Source: Yinghuangia soli (GTDB lineage: Bacteria > Actinomycetota > Actinomycetes > Streptomycetales > Streptomycetaceae). From it: DNA of 64,000 nucleotides. The position numbers and the translations under genes were made by a program. Positions within the stretch are counted from its first letter, which is position 1; each line of letters opens with the position of its first letter. Below, in pieces: positions 27,046 to 35,472 of this stretch. The stretch lies in assembly GCF_021502675.1 (NCBI RefSeq), contig NZ_JAKFHA010000004.1, forward strand, positions 71,284-135,283, given 5' to 3'. The notes below the pieces were generated by a model that was not told the DNA's origin, did no database searches, and saw only the letters and a program-made list of their open reading frames with translations.

Positions 27046-27771
27046 TCAGCTCCCCTGGGGAGTACCGGGCTCGACGGCGAGCCGGACGTGCGGGCGTGGG
27101 ACGGAGGGGACGTGTCCGGGGGCGCCCTGGACCCCGGACAGCGGGTCCACGGGCGCGCGGCAGAGCCGGTCGAGCCGGTCGGTGAGGGCGGGTTCGTCAC
27201 CGTCCACGAGCGCCATGAGGCGGCCCGCCGGCACGGCGTGCACGTCTTCCTGGAGGGCGCGCTCCATGTGCCGGGCGGTCAGCAGCAGGTGCCGCAGGTG
27301 CGCCCAGAAGCGCGACTCGGCGACCTCGAGCTGGACCACCACGAGCCGGGTGCGCTCGCCGGCTCCGGCGCGCGCCTGCAGGCTCCGCTGCAGGACGGCG
27401 GCGGAGGGCAGTTCGGTGAGGGGGTCGGTGCCCGGCGGCAGCGTGCCGGGCGCGGTGGCGCGGGCGCGGGCTCCCACGTACGCCTGGACCACCGCGGCGG
27501 GGGCCGCGTAGGCCAGTGCGCACAGGAAGAGCGCGTCCAGTTCGGCGAGCGCCACGTCCAGCGGGATCTCGGCGGCCGCGCGGTCGCGGCCCAGCGCGAG
27601 GCAGGCGGCCCGGACGTGGCCGGTCGTCACGAACGACTCGATGCACAGCTCGACTGCTTCGCTGTGCCATTCGACGCGGGAGGGCCAGCCGGCCCGCTGC
27701 GTCACACGGTGCCACTCGCCCCGCAGCCAGGCGGGGTCGGCGGTCGATGCGATGTCACACTCGGTACCCAT
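27046..27771 (-). CDS. Protein with a degenerate GGDEF-like segment
   Basis: This 241-residue soluble protein contains DPLTELPSAAVLQRSLQA at about residues 135-152, resembling the start of GGDEF domains (DPLTGLPNR). A following beta-strand segment (RLVVVQLEVAESRFW) also fits. The signature GG[D/E]EF and metal-binding residues are absent, so it should not be a cyclase. A helical N-terminal half (residues 1-125) is of unknown type. The ATG at 27771 lacks a good Shine-Dalgarno. A CRP-type palindrome lies 57 bp upstream. The function is probably regulatory but unproven. Confidence 0.7.
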   Translation of the reverse strand: MGTECDIASTADPAWLRGEWHRVTQRAGWPSRVEWHSEAVELCIESFVTTGHVRAACLALGRDRAAAEIPLDVALAELDALFLCALAYAAPAAVVQAYVGARARATAPGTLPPGTDPLTELPSAAVLQRSLQARAGAGERTRLVVVQLEVAESRFWAHLRHLLLTARHMERALQEDVHAVPAGRLMALVDGDEPALTDRLDRLCRAPVDPLSGVQGAPGHVPSVPRPHVRLAVEPGTPQGS

Positions 27772-27827
27772 GCCAAGGGAGACCGGGGTCCCCCCGAGAA
27801 GTGACGCGACTTCCGAGTAATATTCGA

Positions 27828-27843
27828 TGTGACCTGGGTCACA
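27828..27843. promoter_or_regulatory. CRP/FNR-type palindrome
   Basis: TGTGACCTGGGTCACA is a perfect TGTGA-N6-TCACA palindrome. On the minus strand it is followed three bases later by an AT-rich box (AATATTAC), a possible -10, so it covers about the -35 region of the GGDEF-like gene. Confidence 0.65.
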
Positions 27844-27908
27844 CTCTCATTGCGCGCCCGGCGCGCAGCGGGGTGACCCTTTCGAGCGAGAGCTTTGCCT
27901 TGCCTTGA

Positions 27909-27937
27909 CCCCCTTGCGAGGGTCGCTCGCAAGGGGG
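27909..27937. terminator. Perfect 12-bp stem-loop downstream of exonuclease gene
   Basis: CCCCCTTGCGAG (27909-27920) pairs perfectly with 27926-27937 across a 5-nt loop, 11 bp beyond the minus-strand exonuclease stop codon. Confidence 0.8.
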
Positions 27938-27948
27938 ACGAAGTCGGG

Positions 27949-28881
27949 TCAACTGCCGCCTGCGAGCACCGCCACGAGGCGCTGCACCGAGGTGTTCAGG
28001 CCCCAGCGGGCGGCCAGCGCGTCCACCGCGGCGGGATCGCGGGGCGCGCGGGGGAGCGCGAGGTCCAGACCCGGCGGAACCGGAACATCGCGGACGACCT
28101 GCACGACCCCCGGAGCCACGTCCAGATAGTCCGCGGCCGCCACGATGTTGCGCCGACGCGCGGGAGTCAGCGACGACGCCGGGTCCTCGGCCGCCGCCCG
28201 CACCCCGGCCAGGTCCCCGAACTCGGCGATGAGCTGCGCGGCGGTCTTCTCGCCGATGCCCTTCACGCCGGGCAGGCCGTCGGACGCATCGCCGCGCAGC
28301 GTCGCGAAGTCCGCGTAGGACGACGCCGGCACGGCGTACTTGGCCAGCACCGCGGCCTCGTCCATCACGTCGACCACGCCGACGCCCTTGACCGGGTACA
28401 GCACCCGTACGCCGCGCTTGTCGTCGACCAGCTGGAACAGGTCGCGGTCGCCGGTCACGATGTCGACCGGCAGCAGGGACTGCGTCGCGAACGTCCCGAT
28501 CACGTCGTCCGCCTCGAAGCCCGGCGACCCCACGCGCGCGATCCCGAACGCGGCCAGCACCTCCTCGATCACCGGGACCTGCGGGCTCAGCGTGTCCGGG
28601 ACCTCCTCGGTGTCGGGGGCGTCGCCCTCGACCTCCTCGGCGACCCGGTGCGCCTTGTACGACGGGATGGCGTCCACCCGGAACTGCGGGCGCCAGTCGT
28701 CGTCCCAGCAGGCCACCAGCTGGTCCGGGCGGTGGTCGGCGACCAGGCGCGAGATGAAGTCGAGCAGCCCGCGCACCGCATTGACCGGGGTGCCGTCCGG
28801 AGCCTTCATCGACTCGGGCACGCCGAAGTAGGCGCGGAAATAGAGCGACGCGGTATCGAGGAGCATCAGTTGTCCAGGCAC
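27949..28881 (-). CDS. 5'-3' exonuclease (PolI-type/Xni-like)
   Basis: This stand-alone homologue of the 5'-nuclease domain of DNA polymerase I has 310 residues. Acidic metal-binding residues are visible in MLLDTASL, ACWDDDWR, GFEADDVIG, VTGDRDLFQ and LRGDASDGLPGVKGIGEKTA, the last also being the helix-hairpin-helix DNA-binding motif. It probably processes flaps or RNA primers in replication and repair. The GTG at 28881 gives MPGQLMLLDT, fitting the usual streptomycete N-terminus; ATG 28866 is an alternative. A strong terminator follows. Confidence 0.92.
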   Translation of the reverse strand: MPGQLMLLDTASLYFRAYFGVPESMKAPDGTPVNAVRGLLDFISRLVADHRPDQLVACWDDDWRPQFRVDAIPSYKAHRVAEEVEGDAPDTEEVPDTLSPQVPVIEEVLAAFGIARVGSPGFEADDVIGTFATQSLLPVDIVTGDRDLFQLVDDKRGVRVLYPVKGVGVVDVMDEAAVLAKYAVPASSYADFATLRGDASDGLPGVKGIGEKTAAQLIAEFGDLAGVRAAAEDPASSLTPARRRNIVAAADYLDVAPGVVQVVRDVPVPPGLDLALPRAPRDPAAVDALAARWGLNTSVQRLVAVLAGGS

Positions 28882-28930
28882 GCGCCCTATCGTGCCGTAC
28901 AGGTGTGCCACAGGCCCCGATGCCGCGCGC

Positions 28931-29587
28931 TCAGCCTGCCGGGCCGAGGCCGAACATCTCCAGGCAGGCGCCCAGGCCGTGCAGTTCGACCGGCACGGTC
29001 CGGTGCGCGAGCCACGCCTCGCGGTCCAGCCGGACGCGCTGGAAGAGGCGCTGCCGCCCGTCCGGCGCCGCGTACACGTCGATCCCGTCCGGCACGTACC
29101 CGAGCTTGCGCGAGACGCCCAGCGAGGCCGGGTTGTCGGTGAACGCCGACGACACCGCCCACTGCGCGCCCAGCCCCTCGAACGCGAGGTGCAGCACCGC
29201 GGCGCGCATCTCCGCGCCCAGCCCGTGCCCGTGCCGCCGGCTCTCCAGCCACGAGCCGGACGAGACCTGCCGGGTGACCGGGAAGTCCGCCCCGCTCAGG
29301 TCCTGCGCACCCGCGGGCACCCCTTCGTGGAAGACCACCAGGTCCAGCGTCCAGTCCTCGGGTGTCCACGACGCCCACTGGTGCCAGTGGTGCTGCAGGG
29401 CCTTGCGCGAACGCTCCGGCTCGGGCAGCGCCGTCCAGGGGAAGTTGAACGGCATGTAGTCCGGGTCGTGCACGCCGCGCGCCACGGCCGCGAAGAGGCC
29501 GTCGAAGTCCTCCATGCGGGGCAGCCGCAGCTCCAGGCGCGGCGTGGTCACCCGCAGGCCGAACAGCGGCCAGTGGTCGGTGATCAT
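28931..29587 (-). CDS. GNAT-family N-acetyltransferase (RimJ/RimL-like)
   Basis: This 218-residue acetyl-CoA-dependent transferase has an N-terminal LRVTTPRLELRLPRMEDFDGL strand-helix typical of the RimJ/RimL group. The acetyl-CoA loop appears as SRRHGHGLGAEMRAAVLHLAF, followed by NPASLGVSRKLGY, the conserved C-terminal motif. The target (protein N-terminus, antibiotic or metabolite) cannot be deduced. ATG start at 29587. The exonuclease gene starts 50 bp further on in the same direction. Confidence 0.88.
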   Translation of the reverse strand: MITDHWPLFGLRVTTPRLELRLPRMEDFDGLFAAVARGVHDPDYMPFNFPWTALPEPERSRKALQHHWHQWASWTPEDWTLDLVVFHEGVPAGAQDLSGADFPVTRQVSSGSWLESRRHGHGLGAEMRAAVLHLAFEGLGAQWAVSSAFTDNPASLGVSRKLGYVPDGIDVYAAPDGRQRLFQRVRLDREAWLAHRTVPVELHGLGACLEMFGLGPAG

Positions 29588-29687
29588 GTCCGATCTTCCC
29601 GCGGCCGCGATGCCGGGCGCGAGCCGGTTTCCGGCGCGCCGCGGCGTGCTGCCGGGCAGGCCGGTGCAGTTCGGCGGTGCCCCCGCC

Positions 29688-30062
29688 TCAGACCGAGAAC
29701 TCGTCCAGGACTTCCTGGAGCGTGTCGCGGACCCCCAGGATGTCGATCAGCCCCGTCATGCGCAGCGTCGCCCGCACATGCCGGTCCGGCGCCGCGAGCC
29801 GCAGCCCGCCGCCGCATGCATGCATCGCCTTGAACGCGTCGATCAGCACACCCAGCCCCACCGAGTCGCAGAACGTGAGCGCCGTGGCGTCGACCACGAT
29901 ACGGCGGCAGCCGCCGTCGATGAGGTCGATCAGCGTGCGGTGCAGGAGCGGGGCGTTGTGCAGATCGAGTTCGCCGTGCAGGTGGACGACGGCGCACCCG
30001 CGCCAGATCGTCACCCCGGTGACGGGGTGTTCCTGACCGAGCATGCCGAGCCGCGCGACCAT
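29688..30062 (-). CDS. STAS-domain anti-sigma factor antagonist
   Basis: This 124-residue single STAS domain is of the SpoIIAA/RsbV type, which in partner-switching systems binds and neutralises an anti-sigma kinase. The phospho-acceptor motif reads TFCDSVGLGVL, with Ser67 in the conserved place. The ATG at 30062 is preferred (AAGG 8 nt upstream, normal family length); an ATG at 30128 would add 22 residues. No cognate kinase is adjacent, as is common in Streptomyces. Confidence 0.85.
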   Translation of the reverse strand: MVARLGMLGQEHPVTGVTIWRGCAVVHLHGELDLHNAPLLHRTLIDLIDGGCRRIVVDATALTFCDSVGLGVLIDAFKAMHACGGGLRLAAPDRHVRATLRMTGLIDILGVRDTLQEVLDEFSV

Positions 30063-30292
30063 GGCCTCGACCTTTCCGTGGTCGGGACGGAAGTGGAACC
30101 TCACGGCGCCGACTGCATTCTGAAGCATGCGGGGCGCCGTGGACAGTCCTTGCCGAGCGCGTCTTGGTCGGGACCGGGCGGATCGCGGGTGACTTGGCCG
30201 GTTAAGGGGGCTTTCGAGGCTTGTCGGGTTCCGAAAAACCGGGCATTCCCCCGGCTCTGACGGAAGATCAGCAGCGCGCCGTCACCGCCGCG

Positions 30293-31519
30293 TCACAGGA
30301 ACGTGCGGCCCTCTCCGCGGTACGTCGGGACCGTGCCGACGACCTCGTCGCCGGACACCAGGTGCAACTGCTCGAACCGCTCGCACAACTCGCCCGCCTT
30401 GGCGTGCCGGAACCACACCCGGTCGCCGATCAGTAGGTCGTCCGCGGCGCTCCCGCGCAGCGGCGTCTGCACCTCGCCGGCGCCCTCCTGCGGGTCGTAC
30501 GCGAGGCCCTCGGGCAGGTACGGCTGCGGCAGCCGGTCCCGGCCCGCCGCACCGGACGCGGGGTAGCCGCCGCCCAGCACCGACACCCAGCCCACCCCGG
30601 GCCGGCGTACCACCGGCAGCGCGAACAGCGCCGCCGGGCGCCCCGAGAACGACGTGTAGTCGTCGAACAGCCGCGGCTGGAACAGCCCCGAACCGGCCGC
30701 GACTTCGGTGATGCACGGCTCCGCGGCGGTGCGCTCCACGCTGCCGGTGCCGCCGCCGTTCACGAACTCCAGATCCGCCACCGCGCGCACCGCCCGGACG
30801 ATCTCCGCCCGGCGCGCCGCGAGCTCCGCGCCCGCGCGCGCCTGCATGAACCGGATCGCCCGCCCGTACAGCGCGCGCCCCTGCGGCGCATCCCCGACAC
30901 CGGCGATCTGCGCCTCGTAGGCCATCAGCCCCACCAGGTGGAACTGCGGCCGCTTCACGACCTGTTCGGCCACCTCGGCGACCTGCTCGGGAGAGTGCAG
31001 CGGGGACCGGTGCGCACCCACCCGGATCCGCCCGCCGAACGGCTGCCACGAGCAGTCGATGTCCACGCACACCCGGATCCGCTCGGTGCCGTCGCCGCGC
31101 ACCCGGTCGATGTAGTCCAGCTGCGCCACGTCGTCGACCATCACCGTCACGCGCGCCGCCGCCACCGGGTCCGCGGCCAGCGCCCGGTACGCCTCGCGGT
31201 CCGTCGACGGGTACGCCACCAGTACGTCCTCGACGCCCTGCGCGGCCAGCCACAGCCCCTCCGGCAGCGTGAACGCCATCACGCCCGCGAACCCGTCCAG
31301 CTCCAGCACCTCGCGCAGCAGCGGCAGGCAGCGCACCGACTTGCTGGCCACCCGGACCGGCACCCCGCCCGCGCGGCGCACGAGGTCGGCGGCGTTCGCC
31401 CGGAACGCCTCGAGGTCGACGATCGCGAACGGCGCGTCGAGATGCGCGGTGGCACGGTCGTAGCGGGCCCGGTCGTCGGAGCGGCGGTACGCGGTGCGCG
31501 GGGTGGTGAGGCCGGTCAT
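30293..31519 (-). CDS. PLP-dependent amino acid deaminase/aldolase (alanine racemase N-terminal fold)
   Basis: This 408-residue enzyme has an alanine-racemase-like TIM barrel; the PLP lysine is in PVRVASKSVRCLPLL (about residue 65). The C-terminal beta domain carries GDRVWFRHAKAGELCERF and ends in YRGEGRTFL, as in D-threonine aldolase/D-serine dehydratase relatives annotated amino acid deaminase/aldolase. The substrate is unproven. The ATG at 31519 (MTGLTTPRTAYRR) is chosen because upstream in-frame sequence looks non-coding. It is divergent from the carboxyltransferase gene. Confidence 0.85.
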   Translation of the reverse strand: MTGLTTPRTAYRRSDDRARYDRATAHLDAPFAIVDLEAFRANAADLVRRAGGVPVRVASKSVRCLPLLREVLELDGFAGVMAFTLPEGLWLAAQGVEDVLVAYPSTDREAYRALAADPVAAARVTVMVDDVAQLDYIDRVRGDGTERIRVCVDIDCSWQPFGGRIRVGAHRSPLHSPEQVAEVAEQVVKRPQFHLVGLMAYEAQIAGVGDAPQGRALYGRAIRFMQARAGAELAARRAEIVRAVRAVADLEFVNGGGTGSVERTAAEPCITEVAAGSGLFQPRLFDDYTSFSGRPAALFALPVVRRPGVGWVSVLGGGYPASGAAGRDRLPQPYLPEGLAYDPQEGAGEVQTPLRGSAADDLLIGDRVWFRHAKAGELCERFEQLHLVSGDEVVGTVPTYRGEGRTFL

Positions 31520-31829
31520 GGGCGCAGCCTGCCAGATCCGGTTACCAGACGGTAGGGCGAGTGGCCCGCGGCCTGGCCGGGCAGGCCGGAACCGCGGCAT
31601 CCGGTCCCGCGCCCGGACGGGCGGTTCCGGCGGCATCCGCCCCTCCCCGCCGGTTTCCGGCGGCCCGCCCGCCCCCGGTGCCGGATCCTCCGCCTCGGAA
31701 GGGTCCCCCACCACGCGTGCAGATCATGGCAAGGTGCTCAGTGATCCACTTGTTCCCCACGTTCCACCTCGCGCCGGCGCACTCTCGCCACTCACCTCGC
31801 GGCCCGGCCAGGCCGGGAAGGCGGACCCC

Positions 31830-33386
31830 ATGCACGTGCGTGCCCTCGACCTGATCGACACCGTCCTCGATCCGGGCAGCTTCACCGCCTGGGCCGACCC
31901 GCTGCCGGAGCCTGCCGGGATCGAGCCGCGCTACGCCGAGGAACTGCGCGCCGCACGCGAGAAGACCGGCCTGGAAGAGTCCCTGGTCACCGGCGAAGGC
32001 CGCATCCACGGGCGGCGCGTCGCCGTCGCCGCCTGCGAATTCGCCTTCCTCGCCGGGTCCATCGGGGTGGCCGCGGCCGAACGCCTGGTCCGCGCCGTGG
32101 AGCGCGCCACCGCGGAACGCCTCCCGCTGGTCGCCTCGCCCACCTCCGGCGGCACCCGCATGCAGGAAGGCACCGTCGCGTTCCTGCAGATGGTCAAGAT
32201 CTCCGCCGCGGTCGCCGCCCACAAGGCGGCCGGCTTGCCGTACCTCGTCTACCTGCGGCACCCCACCACCGGCGGCGTCTTCGCCTCGTGGGGCTCCCTC
32301 GGCCACGTCACCGCCGCCCAGCCCGGCGCGCTCATCGGCTTCCTCGGCCCGCGCGTCTTCGAGGCCCTCAACGGCGAGCCGTTCCCGACCGGCGTCCAGG
32401 TCGCCGAGAACCTGTACGAACACGGCCTGCTCGACGCCGTCGTCCCGCCCGGGCAGTTGCGCGAGATCGTCGGCAAGGTCTTCGCCGTCCTCGGCCCCGA
32501 CGATGATCCTGATGACACGCCCCCGCCCGCGCCCGCTTCCGCCGCCGCCACTGCGCCCGCCCCCGCCGCGCCCGTCGAGCCTGCGCCCTTCCCGGACACC
32601 CCCGCCTGGCACAGCGTGCAGCGCTCCCGCGACCCCGAGCGCCCCGGCCTGCGCACCCTCCTGCGGCACGGCGCCCAGTCCGTCACCCCGCTGCGCGGGA
32701 CCGGCGAAGGCGAGAGCGAACCCTCGCTGCGCCTCGCCCTCGCCCGCTTCGCCGGCCCCGGCTCCGCGGGCCGCCCCTGCGTGGTCCTCGGCCAGGACCG
32801 CACCCGGCAGAGCGAGTACGGCCCCTTCGGGCCGGCCGGCCTGCGCCAGGCCCGCCGCGGCATGCGCCTCGCCGCGGAACTCGGGCTGCCCCTGGTCACC
32901 GTCGTCGACACCGCCGGCGCCGCGCTCTCCGCGGACGCCGAACAAGGCGGCCTGGCCGGGGAGATCGCCCGCTGCCTCGCCGAACTCGTCATGCTCCCCG
33001 CCCCGACCGTCTGCCTCCTCCTCGGCCAAGGCGCGGGCGGCGGCGCGCTGGCCCTCCTCCCTGCCGACCGCGTCCTGTGCGCCCAGCACGGCTGGCTCTC
33101 CCCGCTGCCCCCGGAAGGCGCCTCAGCCCTCCTCTTCCGCAGCACCGACCGCGCCCCGGAGATCGCCGACCGCCAGGGCATCCGCGCCGCGGACCTCCTG
33201 GCGCACGGGATCGTCGACCGGATCATCCCCGAACTCCCCGATGCGGCAGCCGAACCCGAGTCCTTCGTACGCCGCGTCGCGGCCACCCTCGAACACGAAC
33301 TCACCGCGCTCCAGGCGGACACCCCGGAGGACCGCATGCATCGCCGCCTCGCCCGCTACCGGAACCTGGGCCTGCCCGAGGTGTAA
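31830..33386 (+). CDS. Fused acetyl/acyl-CoA carboxyltransferase (AccD-AccA type)
   Basis: This 518-residue biotin-dependent carboxyltransferase fuses both crotonase-fold halves: a beta-like N-terminal half (about residues 1-215, with SPTSGGTRMQEG and TTGGVFASWGSLG) and an alpha-like C-terminal half (about 265-500, VVTVVDTAGA-type core and GQGAGGGALALLPADR). A Pro/Ala-rich linker joins them. It should transfer carboxyl from carboxybiotin to an acyl-CoA. The AccD zinc finger is absent. No biotin carboxylase is nearby. ATG 31830 follows GGAAGGCGG. Confidence 0.88.
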   Translation: MHVRALDLIDTVLDPGSFTAWADPLPEPAGIEPRYAEELRAAREKTGLEESLVTGEGRIHGRRVAVAACEFAFLAGSIGVAAAERLVRAVERATAERLPLVASPTSGGTRMQEGTVAFLQMVKISAAVAAHKAAGLPYLVYLRHPTTGGVFASWGSLGHVTAAQPGALIGFLGPRVFEALNGEPFPTGVQVAENLYEHGLLDAVVPPGQLREIVGKVFAVLGPDDDPDDTPPPAPASAAATAPAPAAPVEPAPFPDTPAWHSVQRSRDPERPGLRTLLRHGAQSVTPLRGTGEGESEPSLRLALARFAGPGSAGRPCVVLGQDRTRQSEYGPFGPAGLRQARRGMRLAAELGLPLVTVVDTAGAALSADAEQGGLAGEIARCLAELVMLPAPTVCLLLGQGAGGGALALLPADRVLCAQHGWLSPLPPEGASALLFRSTDRAPEIADRQGIRAADLLAHGIVDRIIPELPDAAAEPESFVRRVAATLEHELTALQADTPEDRMHRRLARYRNLGLPEV

Positions 33387-33422
33387 GACCGGCCGACGCG
33401 CGAGGAGGACAGGGGCTTCGCC

Positions 33423-33467
33423 GCCTCGGATTTTCGCTCTGCGGCATAGCGAAGGCGGCACCGAGGC
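33423..33467 (+). terminator. Composite stem-loop after carboxyltransferase gene
   Basis: An outer stem GCCTCGG (33423-33429)/CCGAGGC (33461-33467) encloses an inner stem TTCGCT/AGCGAA (33433-33438/33448-33453), 37 bp after the stop codon. Confidence 0.6.
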
Positions 33468-33597
33468 CACCTAGTTCACGGCGGGCGATGCGCGCTGAGA
33501 GCTCCGCGACGCCCCGCGCCCCGGCATGTACCGCGTCGGAAGCTGCCTGAGGGGGGAGCGGTCGCAATCGAGATCCGGCTCGGCGGCTCCGGTCGCT

Positions 33598-33623
33598 GGT
33601 CCGCCCCCGCAGGGCGGCCTTTT
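33598..33623 (+). terminator. Stem-loop with T-run, no adjacent gene
   Basis: GGTCCGCCC (33598-33606) pairs, apart from one unpaired T, with GGGCGGCC (33612-33619) and is followed by TTTT. It lies 210 bp beyond the nearest upstream gene, raising the possibility of a small RNA ending here. Confidence 0.55.
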
Positions 33624-33824
33624 CGCCTGGCCGGCGCCACCCGTACGCCAAGCCGGGGGCTCACTCGTACGGGTGAGCGACCGGTGATCGGCTGGCGGCA
33701 ACTCCGGGGGTGCGTAGCCTGATTCACGTTCGGGATCACGGGTCGTAGCAGCCCGTCCCGCGCCGCGTGGCGGCCGACGACACTGATCGCAGAGTCGTCC
33801 GCACCGCGGGCCGCAGCCCCGGAC

Positions 33825-33869
33825 GGGATGCCGCGCGCGGCCCAGTGGTCAAGCCGCGCGCGGCATCCC
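33825..33869. terminator. Perfect 17-bp stem-loop upstream of sseB-like gene
   Basis: GGGATGCCGCGCGCGGC (33825-33841) pairs perfectly with 33853-33869 around an 11-nt loop. It would insulate the sseB promoter from upstream reading. Confidence 0.7.
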
Positions 33870-33933
33870 AGCGCCGGTGCCGTGCAGGTCCGGGGCCCGT
33901 CCGGGGCGGTCCGGAGGGGTGCCGCCCGGGCGT

Positions 33934-33939
33934 TAGGGT
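33934..33939 (+). promoter_or_regulatory. -10 box (TAGGGT) for leaderless sseB transcript
   Basis: TAGGGT ends 6 nt before the GTG at 33946 with no Shine-Dalgarno between, as expected for a leaderless mRNA. Confidence 0.55.
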
Positions 33940-33945
33940 CGAGCC

Positions 33946-34698
33946 GTGGACTTCACCGGCAAGAGCATTCCCGACCCCGGATTCTCCGGCGACGACGGCA
34001 CCGCCGACGCCGCCCTGGCAGCGGCACTGGCCGCCGACGCGGAGGACGCGTCCGGGCCCGAGGCGGTACTCGGTGCACTCGCCGGGGCGCGCCTGCTCGT
34101 CCCGGTGGTCGCGATCCTCGGTGAACTGGAGGAGACCGCCCCCGGCGAGCTCGCCCGCGAGAAGTCCAGCGACATGGCGATCCCCACGATCGTCGGCCCC
34201 GGCGGCCGCAAGGCGCTGCCCGCGTTCACCTCGACCGAGGCCCTGGCCCGCTGGCGCCCCGACGCGCGTCCGGTACCGGTCGACGCCCGCCGCGCCGCGC
34301 ACGCCACGTACTCCGAAGGGGCGGACACGCTCCTGCTGGACCTCGCGGGCCCATACCCCTACGAGGTGACCGGCGCCGCACTGCGGGCGCTCGCCGAGGG
34401 CCGCGAGCTGACCGCTCCGCACCTCGACGAGCAGGTCCGCACCGCAGTACGGGACGCCGCGGCAGCAGAGGAGGCGGTCACCGCCGTGTACCTGACCGCA
34501 AGCCCCACCGCCGACCTGCAGCTCACCCTCGCCACGACGGCCACCCCCGCAGAAATCACCGCCGCCGCCCAACGCATCGCCGCCCGCCTGGCCGAGAACG
34601 ACATCCTCCGATCCCGCCTGACCCGAGGCCTGGACTTGGCCCTGCTACCCCCCGACGCAGCGCCCCCGGCACCCCCGCTGTACATCCGCACCCCCTGA
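33946..34698 (+). CDS. SseB-family protein
   Basis: This 250-residue cytosolic protein carries an N-terminal SseB domain (about residues 20-130: ARLLVPVVAIL, MAIPTIVGPGGRKALPAFTSTEALARWRP, LLLDLAGPYPYEV). The family's biochemical role is unclear, although it is common near infC in streptomycetes as I recall. The C-terminal half is helical and ends in a Pro-rich tail (LLPPDAAPPAPPLYIRTP) that is repeated in decayed form beyond the stop codon. The GTG start at 33946 has a TANNNT box 6 nt upstream, so translation is probably leaderless. Confidence 0.85.
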   Translation: MDFTGKSIPDPGFSGDDGTADAALAAALAADAEDASGPEAVLGALAGARLLVPVVAILGELEETAPGELAREKSSDMAIPTIVGPGGRKALPAFTSTEALARWRPDARPVPVDARRAAHATYSEGADTLLLDLAGPYPYEVTGAALRALAEGRELTAPHLDEQVRTAVRDAAAAEEAVTAVYLTASPTADLQLTLATTATPAEITAAAQRIAARLAENDILRSRLTRGLDLALLPPDAAPPAPPLYIRTP

Positions 34699-35046
34699 CC
34701 ACCGGCAAGGCGCCCCCGCTCGGCCGTGCGCACGAGGGCGGACGCGCCTCCACCGCAGCCGGCAAGACAGCGCCCCGACGCGCACCCGCTCGGACGGCGC
34801 ACGTCTGCGGGCAATCACGCCGCCCAAGCCGCCACCTGGCCCTGCATGTCCCGAGCTTGGGCCTGGCCCCGTTGCCCCCCGACGCAGCGCCTCCGGCCCC
34901 GCCGCTGCGCGTCCGCAGTGGCTGACCACTCGCAGCGCCGCCTCGGCGATAGGCCAACGCCCGCTCGCGCCTGCCTCCGGCCCGTTGCTTCCGCCTGACA
35001 CGGCACCCCCCCCGGCGCCGCTGTCGTCCGGACCTGCTGATCGCTC
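34648..35046. repeat. Decayed tandem copies of the sseB 3' end
   Basis: Positions 34648-34702 (last codons, stop TGA and four bases) align without gaps to 34875-34929 with about 45 of 55 identities. A third, more diverged copy lies near 34984-35046. All three preserve a Leu-Pro-Pro-Asp-x-Ala-Pro-Pro type reading followed by a stop or its remnant. Confidence 0.7.
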
Positions 35047-35472
35047 ACGGCGGTGCCGACCCCGCGCGGCCGCGACGCGAGGCGTGGTCGCGACTCCGCC
35101 AGCCGTGCTGCCGCGGCGCGGCACCGCCCGAAGGCCCGTGGGCGGGCCGTGTCGGGGTATCGCCGTCGCGACTGCAGCCGCCCGAACGGCATGCGGCCCG
35201 TCGCTCCGCTCCGTATCCGTGCGGTGTCCGTGCGCGCCGGCCGCCCGCGTGCGGCCAGTGCTGCTGTGGAGCCCAGCCTGGCTCGCCCTCGCGGCACGTG
35301 ATTCCCTGCCGTGCCGGAGGCGCCCCGCCGGAGTGCCGCTCGGGTGCCCGGGCAGGCGCGCCTGGGTGTCTGCGGTTGTTCTTGCCGCTGTGGCATCCCC
35401 GCGGGGGCGCGAAGGCGCCCGTACGCTCGGTCGGGCTGCAGGGGGCAGCAAACGCGTGGTGCGGGGGAGTGG
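34699..35472. other. Gene-free stretch containing the sseB-end repeats
   Basis: No credible gene is seen in 774 bp. The first half consists of the degenerate repeats of the sseB end. The second half (about 35050-35470) is GC-rich sequence without recognised features other than a possible TACGCT box near 35422. Confidence 0.6.

Larger units (their letters stand above)
33387..33945. other. Gene-free stretch with three stem-loops
   Basis: No gene is seen in 559 bp between the carboxyltransferase and SseB genes. It holds three separately listed stem-loops (33423-33467, 33598-33623, 33825-33869). The second has a T-run and is not directly downstream of any gene, so a small RNA may be encoded here. 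Confidence 0.55.

Noticed and set aside
26950-27100. Cys-rich plus-strand frame starting MRCERCKKCAKCWKC
   Set aside because: The cysteine pattern follows directly from 9-bp DNA repeats, no ribosome binding site is present, and the frame runs antisense into the GGDEF-like gene. Kept only as a DNA repeat.
34985-35472. Open frame extending the membrane-protein gene region upstream
   Set aside because: It begins inside a decayed copy of the sseB end, and the true gene has a clear start and Shine-Dalgarno at 35473.
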